NCBI GenBank assembly: GCA_037042915.1
Contig: CM073193.1
Span: 930,001-994,000 of the forward strand
DNA from: Auricularia sp. M13
Taxonomy: Eukaryota > Basidiomycota > Agaricomycetes > Auriculariales > Auriculariaceae
Direction: 5' to 3'
DNA: 64,000 nucleotides
The position numbers were made by a program, and so were the translations under genes. This document shows positions 57,679-64,000 of the stretch, one piece after another. The notes beneath the pieces are model-generated. The model was not told the DNA's origin, did not search any database, and was given only the letters and a program-made list of their open reading frames with translations. The first letter of the stretch is position 1. Each line of letters begins with the position of its first letter.

Positions 57679-58787
57679 ATGGCTACCATGACCACGCCCC
57701 CTGCTTTGAAGAAGAAGCTCATCCTGAAGTCTGGCGAGCGGAAGTTGCTCATCCACCGTCTGAGCTCCTACGAGGTTCGTTAAGCTCTGCAGAACTCTGT
57801 GTCTTCTGCAGCGCACTAATAAATCCCGTGTAGAGCACCATTACCCTGGCGCGTCTGGAGCTTCATCTCAGTCCCAGCAAGCCGCATCTGCTCATGGTGG
57901 ACATGGCCGACATCGAACCTGGCAGCGCCCATGGTCTCGTCCAGCTCTCACGGATGGCCTGGGACCTCATAAGCGATTGCCAAGGCACGCCCGTATTGGA
58001 GATCTGCGAGGACCCTGGCTACGATGGGGAACCTCAGGGCGAGGACGCTGCGCTGCGCTGGCGCGAGTTCAAGGAGTCCGAGGCGACACTCAATCGTGAG
58101 TTGGCTCTGCCTTCGTCTGTGCCGCCACCGACAGCCGCAGGTGCTACTGCGAAGGAGGTGAAGGCTTCCCTGAAAGATACCACGAAGGCTGCGCCGCCCA
58201 ATGCGAAAGCCTCCGCGAAGGACGTTCCGAACACGCTGCCCGCTCTCAAAGCCGCGAGCCTCAGGGCAAAGGACACTCCGCTCACTAGGACGGATGGGAA
58301 GATCGAGATCGCCATCTGCCGCGGGGACTCCAACGAGGTCACCAAGTTCCTGGTCAAGCCTTCTTCCAGCGTCGAGAAGGTGCTCAAAGGCTGGTTCAAC
58401 CTGGGAGAAAACCGTTCCAAGACCTGGCGCATGGAGTTCAAGGGCAAGTCGATTCCTTCTTTCGACGACCAGACCATGGAAGATCTTGGCGCAAAGTGTG
58501 GCGACAAGATCTATGCCTGGGAGCAGACGCTCGACACGAAGGATGGCATCTTCGTTCACATCAAATGGCCCTCGGACTCGGCTCACTCTGGAAGCCTTGG
58601 TATCAAAGTTAGCCCTACCGCCAGATTTCAGACTGTAATCGACGCATGGTGCGAAGCGAAGGGTCTCTGCGAGGAGGACTGGATCTTCGAGCTCGACGGA
58701 GAGGGCTTTTTCTGGTCGAAAGATGATACGATCGCGGATCTGGGCATAGAAAATGGTGACGAGATTGTCGCCATCCGTGACAGCTAA
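57679..58787 (+). CDS. Protein with two C-terminal ubiquitin/SUMO-like domains
   Basis: Exons 57679-57774 and 57834-58787 encode 349 residues. Residues about 1-100 are unassigned. An Ala/Lys/Thr linker (KASLKDTTKAAPPNAKAS) follows. Then two beta-grasp units are seen: one with VEKVLKGWFNLGENRSKTW, MEFKGKSIPSFDDQTMEDL and GDKIYAWEQ (about 190-260), and one with VIDAWCEAKGLCEEDWIFEL, DGEGFFWSKDDTIADLGIEN and GDEIVAIRD (about 270-349). The F-x-G-x-x-I...D-x-T...LG...GD pattern is that of Rad60 SUMO-like domains. No C-terminal GlyGly is present, so it is not a conjugated modifier. Rad60/Esc2 proteins have such tandem domains, but orthology is not shown. Confidence 0.72.
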
Positions 58788-59569
58788 GGTCGTCTTTAGC
58801 GCTCTTATGCATGGTAATAAGTTGTTATGTAACCCAGGATATATGTCCGAAGACGATTGATTTGTACTTCTCTTCCGGCTTCTCCTCACATTTCCCTCAC
58901 TTATTCCGGAATTATGGCGGAGGATACTTGCCATTGAGTCTCGCCGTTCAACCGTTGAGCTTGAAGGCTGGCATAAGACTCTAGATGTGTTGCTCATTTC
59001 GTACCTGTCCTCTCCGTCTGACTGTTTTAAACCACAGCACCCAGGATTCCCCGCCAGCTTTCTGATTTGGTCATCGTAGGGCGGCCTAAAAATTTCGTCG
59101 TGCAGGCCACTGAGATGCTCAGCCGGGAGTTTTTGCGTGGCGGGAAGGAGTACGTCGACTGCGATGATCGCTGTGACTGCATGGCTTTGGACTCACCGGT
59201 GGGTCGTTCGTCATGGCTGGATCGCTTCCGCGCAAGGATTTTCAATGGGGCTCCAGGTAAAATTGGGGGACATATAGCTAGCTAGTTTCCAGGGCACCAT
59301 GGCACTATATTTTTATGATTTGCGATGCACTTCCTGTTAATTGTAGTGCTGGAAATGACTACCCCGCAAATGTCCATGGTGCCCGCAGCTCTTTCAGTCT
59401 ACAGCTAGAGTAGTTCGAGAACTGGCTTTTCAATGCCTCGGGAACAAGCAGAAGCAGGAATCCGCGGCGGCGCCACCAGGTGTCGCCATATGCCTCCGAC
59501 CGCTCGTCATCCCAGAGCGGCTGCTTTGGATCTTGGGTCTCCGAGTCAGCTTCTTGTTCTGGCACCAGG
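58788..59569. other. Intergenic region
   Basis: About 780 bases. A plus-strand open frame at 59067-59285 contains CDDRCDCM but no domain I know. Nothing else is seen. Confidence 0.35.
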
Positions 59570-60498
59570 ATGACAACACGCAGGGCCACCCAATTCGTTC
59601 TTGCTCTGGCCTCGCTTGCTCACGCAGCCGTGCTACAAGAGCAGCGGCCGTTCGCGGTGCCTGCACCGCAGGACATGCCAATGTACAACGCCAATCGCTA
59701 TGCACCGATAGCAGATTACACCTTCGACGAGAGCGTGGACGACGCTGAATGCACGGCCGTACGAGTTCCCGTCGTTTTGGGCGTCATGTCACAATGCCCG
59801 GACGCGCTGTACTGCGAGACGGTCTTCGACACCGTTCTGCAACAGGTCGGCGACATTGTCGACATTGGCTTGACTTTCATCGGCACGTGCGTCTCTCCTT
59901 TGCATACATCCTCACAGAACGGTCTCCGCTAGCTAGAACTGACGTCAAATAAAGGCCGAACAAAACAGATGCGAAGTGGGGCGTAAGCTGCAAGCACGGC
60001 GAGGGCGAGTGCGCGGCCAACGCGCTCGAGCTCTGCGCGATCGAATACAGCCCGACATCTCAGACGGACAGGCCCGTGTGGTGGGATTACGTGCAGTGTC
60101 TCAACGAGGAGGGCCGCTACCGCGTCGGCGAACCCGCACTCGCGCGCGCCTGTGCCGTCAGGACGGGCATTGACTACGGCCTCTTGGAGACGTGCGTGTC
60201 CGGCGGCGAAGGCCGCCGGCTGCTGCTCGAGAGCGTCGGCGTCACACGTGGCCTGGGCGTCGTGAACAGCTGCACTGTCATCGTCAACGGTCGCAAAGTC
60301 TGTGTCCGCGACGACAACAAGTGGCGCGACTGCGAAGTACGTTCTGTTTCCCATTGCCTGTTTTGACGGTTGACAATGTTGCTATAGGGCGGCTCGGAGG
60401 TGAACGACTTCGTAAAGCAGATCGAGGACGCGTTTGACGAACTGAACGGCGAGGGTGGCGACGATGTACAATTACAGCTGGAAAGCAACGGTGTGTAA
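59570..60498 (+). CDS. GILT-like thiol reductase family protein, secreted
   Basis: Exons 59570-59886, 59955-60336 and 60388-60498 encode 269 residues. A signal peptide (ATQFVLALASLAHAA) starts the protein. Family features are VVLGVMSQCPDALYCETVFD, VDIGLTFIGT, VSCKHGEGECAANALELCAI and WWDYVQCLN. Animal GILT reduces disulfides in lysosomes through a CxxC site; here the two Cys are spaced C-x5-C (CPDALYC), so classic reductase chemistry is uncertain. The second exon start (after AAG at 59954) was chosen because it alone keeps the frame into DAKWGVSC. It is convergent with YOS1, 49 bp from stop to stop. Confidence 0.82.
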
Positions 60499-60547
60499 CG
60501 AATAAAATGACGCGACTATTGCATAGACTGCTCGAGGCGCGCGTCGT

Positions 60548-61029
60548 CTAGGTGCCGAATAGCAACTCGTACACGATGAAGAGGAGGTTGACGGCGATGA
60601 GTGGTACTGATTACTGGTCAGACACAAATGGGTAAAATAGTGAAGAAAGACGGACTTCGCATGAGCGTGCGCACAGCGCCTATGAGGGAAATCAGCTTGA
60701 CCTTGACGCCTACTTCCGGTACGTTCGGGTTGCCAAAACCAAGGTTCGGGTCGCCGCCATACGGTTGTTGCGAGTACGATTGTTGCTGTTGTACTTGCGC
60801 CTGTGCTTGCGCAGACGACCAGCCAACTGACAGTGGAGAGAAAAAGAAGGGTCAAGGAAGAGAGCAACGCAGGCGGTAGACGTGTCACTCGTCAGCGACC
60901 CGTAGACTAAACGCTCGAATACTACGCACTGGGAGCGAGGAAGCGTTCTTCAGATAGTATGGCAATGCCATTGATCATAAGCACGCCGGCCTTGAGGAGG
61001 CTGATAATACCCGCGAACATGCCGGCCAT
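60548..61029 (-). CDS. YOS1: Yos1/IER3IP1-type ER-to-Golgi transport membrane protein
   Basis: Three exons (61029-60930, 60826-60656, 60606-60548) encode 109 residues, too short and split for simple frame scans. Yos1 forms a complex with Yip1 and Yif1 on COPII vesicles. Conserved elements: an N-terminal hydrophobic helix with VLMINGIAILSEERFL, then after a Gln-rich insert (AQAQVQQQQSYSQQ) the C-terminal block VKLISLIGAVRTLMRIPLI and AVNLLFIVYELLFG. Both termini match the family closely. The Gln/Pro insert is longer than in yeast. Confidence 0.92.
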
Positions 61030-61262
61030 GCGCGGCGGGAGGAGAAAGACGTGACCAAGCGGGCTTTGAAAATTCCGCATCTCTCACTCTCCTCCATTCT
61101 CCTCCTCTGCTCTGCGATCATATCTGCGGGAACACTGAATGGTGGATCATTCACTTCTACCGCAGTAAGCGAAGCAAAAAAGCAAGAAGACGCTCAAGAT
61201 TATGGTTCTACACGGCACAACTACATCGTGACGGCGAGGTCTACAAGCGAGACACACCCATG

Positions 61263-64000
61263 TTAACCCTTTTGGATCAACCTCCACAGCAGGCCCTCGA
61301 GCGTGGTCATTCTGGCAGCCAACGCGTTCTCAACCTGCTGAACTGGATTCACCTGCGTGCCGAGTTGGCGTTCTATCGCATCGAGCCGCGCGTGCATGGC
61401 CGACTCGTGCTCGGCAAATCTCTGCTCGAGCGCAGCAAGGCGTGTTTTTAACTCGTCTTCTGGCGGATCGGGTTCCGACTCTGCAGGCTTGTGCACTTTC
61501 ACGAGGACATGCCACCAATGATGCGGAGGCCGCTGTTGTGCTGCGGAGCCCTGCATGCTGAGCACCAGCTGCTTTGCCTCGCATGCGTTGCAGAGCAACA
61601 CATCTACACGTTGTGAGCCGTTGAGTCAACCTCATCATCGATGGGCCAGTGTCCGCATTGCTTACCGACATCGCTACACTCGGCACAGTACCAGCATGGG
61701 CGTGATACCTCTCGCTCGCAGGCAAAACAGCGCACGGGTCCGGCTTCGACCTGCAAGAATTTATCGGCGGCGGTGACGACGGCTTGCTTGGTGATTTTGT
61801 TGATGGTCGTTATTTCCCGGAGCGACAGCGTTCGGAGGGATTTGTACGCATTGTGCGATGCGCGGTGCGAAAATCCCTCTTCGGGAACGTCCAAATCTTT
61901 CTCTGCACAGCCGTCACAGAGCTCGAAGCTATTGGTTATGTTGTCGTCCATTCTGCACACGAGGCACCTGCGGGACATCCGTCAATTAGAACTTTCTTGG
62001 ACGCTTGGACTTGGAGTTTGCGCACCTGTTTCTGCCTCCGACGATGGACTCTCCGCACGAATCGCACAGCGCATTGCTTGGGAAAGAGGCACGATGAGCT
62101 CGATTACTTGGTCAGCAAACAGTCAGCCTCACTCGTGGTAACACTCCGTTTTGATCTCGCGTTCGGCGAGGAAGCGATAGAACGCGGCGTCCTCCAGTGA
62201 AAGGCGCATCTCCAAGTCGGTCAGGAGTACGGAATAGTCCGTTCCGTCCTCCGCCCAGACGCGGACGAACCGCTCTGGCTCGTTGGCGCAGAGCGTGCGC
62301 TTGGCGGCATCCACGACAGTCTTGCGGATGTCGCGCCTTTCCCTGAAATAACTCCAGGACCACAACCGCTGGCGCACTTGCGCCTCTACGGCGCCCAGCG
62401 CAAGTTTCCATCGTGCGCGCGCCGCGTTGGCTTCGAACTCTGCCGTCGGAGGGCGGTGTTGCGCCGCAAGGAGCGGGGCACTATCCAGGTAGAAGTGTCC
62501 GACCGAGTGGAAGGTCTCGCCTGCTTCTGGATGGGGACCCCATTCGCCCCGTAAGGTCCGCGTAACGCCCGTAGTGGGATCAGGCTCAACGATGCACTCG
62601 TAGTGAAACGTTTCCTGAGACCCCGAGATGTACTGTCTGGTGAAGACAATCTTTTCGGGTTGGGTATCATCGGGACTGGGAGTCAACGTCCCGGAGATGC
62701 TGAACTCTCCGACGGAATCCGCGCCTTGACCGGAGACCTCTCCGCCCTCGTGCAACGTCAGCCGTGTAGCGAGGAAGCCGTCGAACACGTCGGGATCGGA
62801 GCCTGTAAGTACGTTGTTGAATCTGCCGACCCACAGTCCGTTGCATTTATCCGGTAAGATGGTTTCGTTATAGTGGTTATCAGGGACGGCAAGCGACACG
62901 ATGCCGTGTTTCAGTATTTCAGGGCTCGGTTCCTTGGCTGCATCATCGTCGCATCGAGGGTATTCGTTGCGGAAGTCATACGCCTCAATGGTCCCCCTTG
63001 TCTGAAACTTGTACACCGCAGAAAACTGCACAAATATTCATCAGCACAAGTCCAGCAATAAGTTTTCTGTGATAAGATATCACCATTCCATCGTAAGCAT
63101 AAGAAAACTGCTCGTCGAGATTCAACCTCTGATTGCGAAAATTTGCTAGAAGACAGGGGAAGTGGGTTAGAATCACGTAGACTGGATATCGAGAACCAGA
63201 GCGCTCACATTCCAATGCTTCAACACGAGTTGTAATGGCACTACTGAATGTGTTGAGCGTCCGCACTGCTTCAAACAACTCGAGATCGTCCAGTGGTAAC
63301 TTGCAGGCCAGTTGTATTATATCGGCATGGCGCTTGAGAACCAGATGCATGAGGGGCAGGATATGCTGGGTAGAAAAATGAGACTCCTTCCAACAGCCAA
63401 TTACGGGTTGCTTACACGCTCAATTCGACCGGTACCGATGATAACCTGCAGAGAGTTATAGGCATCCAAGTCGAACGCAAAGCGCTCCAGTCCTTTCGCA
63501 TGACGGGCTTCCTCGCTCTTGACGAAATCCTCGAAGTGGACCATGATCGAGACGTCCTCCGCATTGTCATCCCAACCCTCCAGCACGCCGCGCGTGAGAC
63601 AGTCAACTGAGACCAGGCCGTATTCTGAGAGATACTTCTCGACACGAGCCCGGTTGCAAGGCAGGACTTGGTGTGACAGCTCGAGCATCCGCGCGCGAGT
63701 TTGCTGGATATTTTGAGCATATCGCACGGACACGATGCGAAACGCTGATCCTCGTTAACAAGAGGTCTCATGTCTTGAAGGAGCAACTCACCAGCAGCCC
63801 AATAGGCAAGCCACTTTATGACGGAATAGTCCAGCGGGCGAGCGCTCGTAAAAGCGTTCGCTTCCTTGACGCTGATCCATCCACTCGCGTCGTCGTCAAA
63901 AGCCTCCAAAACGCTCCGCACGCGCGCAAGAGAGATATAATCAATAGCCCATCTGTCTTGGAGTTCGCGGTGCGCCATCCGCGCCTGGATGGCCCCGGTC
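61263..64000 (-). CDS. Partial gene: EF-hand protein with two C-terminal ZZ zinc fingers
   Basis: The start lies beyond the right edge. Visible exons are >64000-63792, 63744-63416, 63365-63209, 63145-63084, 63025-62133, 62076-62026, 61967-61666 and 61603-61263, phase-consistent throughout (about 711 residues). Near the visible N-terminus is an EF-hand-like loop, EAFDDDASGWISVKEANAF. The centre contains a globular region (WVGRFNNVLTGSDPDVFDGF). Two ZZ-type fingers follow: CDSCGESIVGGRNRCLVC to ELCDGCAEKD, and VRCFACEREVSRPCWYCAEC to LLCNACE. The C-terminus is a coiled coil (RLAALEQRFAEHESAMHARL). Calcium sensing and protein interaction are inferred; I cannot name an orthologue. Confidence 0.8.

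Noticed and set aside
1-64000. tRNA, rRNA, CRISPR arrays, LTR or other virus-like elements
   Set aside because: None was recognised by eye. A tRNA or covariance-model scan and a repeat-library search would be decisive; I could not run them.

Overview
The window is nuclear DNA of a filamentous fungus, most probably an Agaricomycete basidiomycete. The grounds are GC-rich coding sequence, genes split by many roughly 45-60 nt GT-AG introns, short intergenic gaps, and families such as hydroxyacid-oxoacid transhydrogenase, two-domain secreted peroxidases, large P450s, CE4 chitin deacetylase and expanded HGD/HGN-type kinases. About 29 genes and two pseudogenes are annotated. Most exon chains were rebuilt by hand from splice sites, phase and family conservation; nothing could be searched or aligned by program.

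Layout. 0-13.4 kb is mostly housekeeping: a 5' fragment of a basic nuclear-type protein, HIS6, a small membrane protein, NKAP, the mitochondrial transhydrogenase (HOT/ADHFE1), a secreted heme peroxidase, an APH-fold kinase and RAE1. 14.9-19.3 kb holds kinase-like gene A and a 5'-truncated, decayed relative B. 19.6-31.5 kb holds a membrane-anchored aspartic protease, an intronless beta-helix glycosidase, the divergent pair KRI1/TFIIF-alpha, and a probably GPI-anchored chitin deacetylase. 32.4-43.8 kb holds a metallophosphatase, a second cluster of the kinase family (module-only gene E, kinase-like C, kinase D), a fossil PPR 5' end, a 241 bp inverted-repeat element and an intact PPR gene. 44-51.4 kb holds RPL35, a P450 and a GCK/STE20 kinase. 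52.2-64 kb holds a chimeric kinase F, a MYND-finger protein, a double SUMO-like-fold protein, a GILT-like protein, YOS1 and a partial EF-hand/ZZ protein.

The most interesting content is the kinase family A/B/C/D/E. Four members (A, C, D, E) share a roughly 240-340 residue N-terminal module that I do not recognise, with four conserved blocks and conserved intron positions. In A, C and D it precedes a kinase domain; in E it stands alone. D keeps the expected catalytic residues, A and C carry HGN in place of HGD, A has also lost the DFG aspartate, and B is a pseudogene. C and D appear to be products of a tandem duplication that also carried the promoter and first exon of the PPR gene, the extra copy of which is now a remnant. 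This looks like a lineage-specific, fast-evolving kinase/pseudokinase system with unknown input and output.
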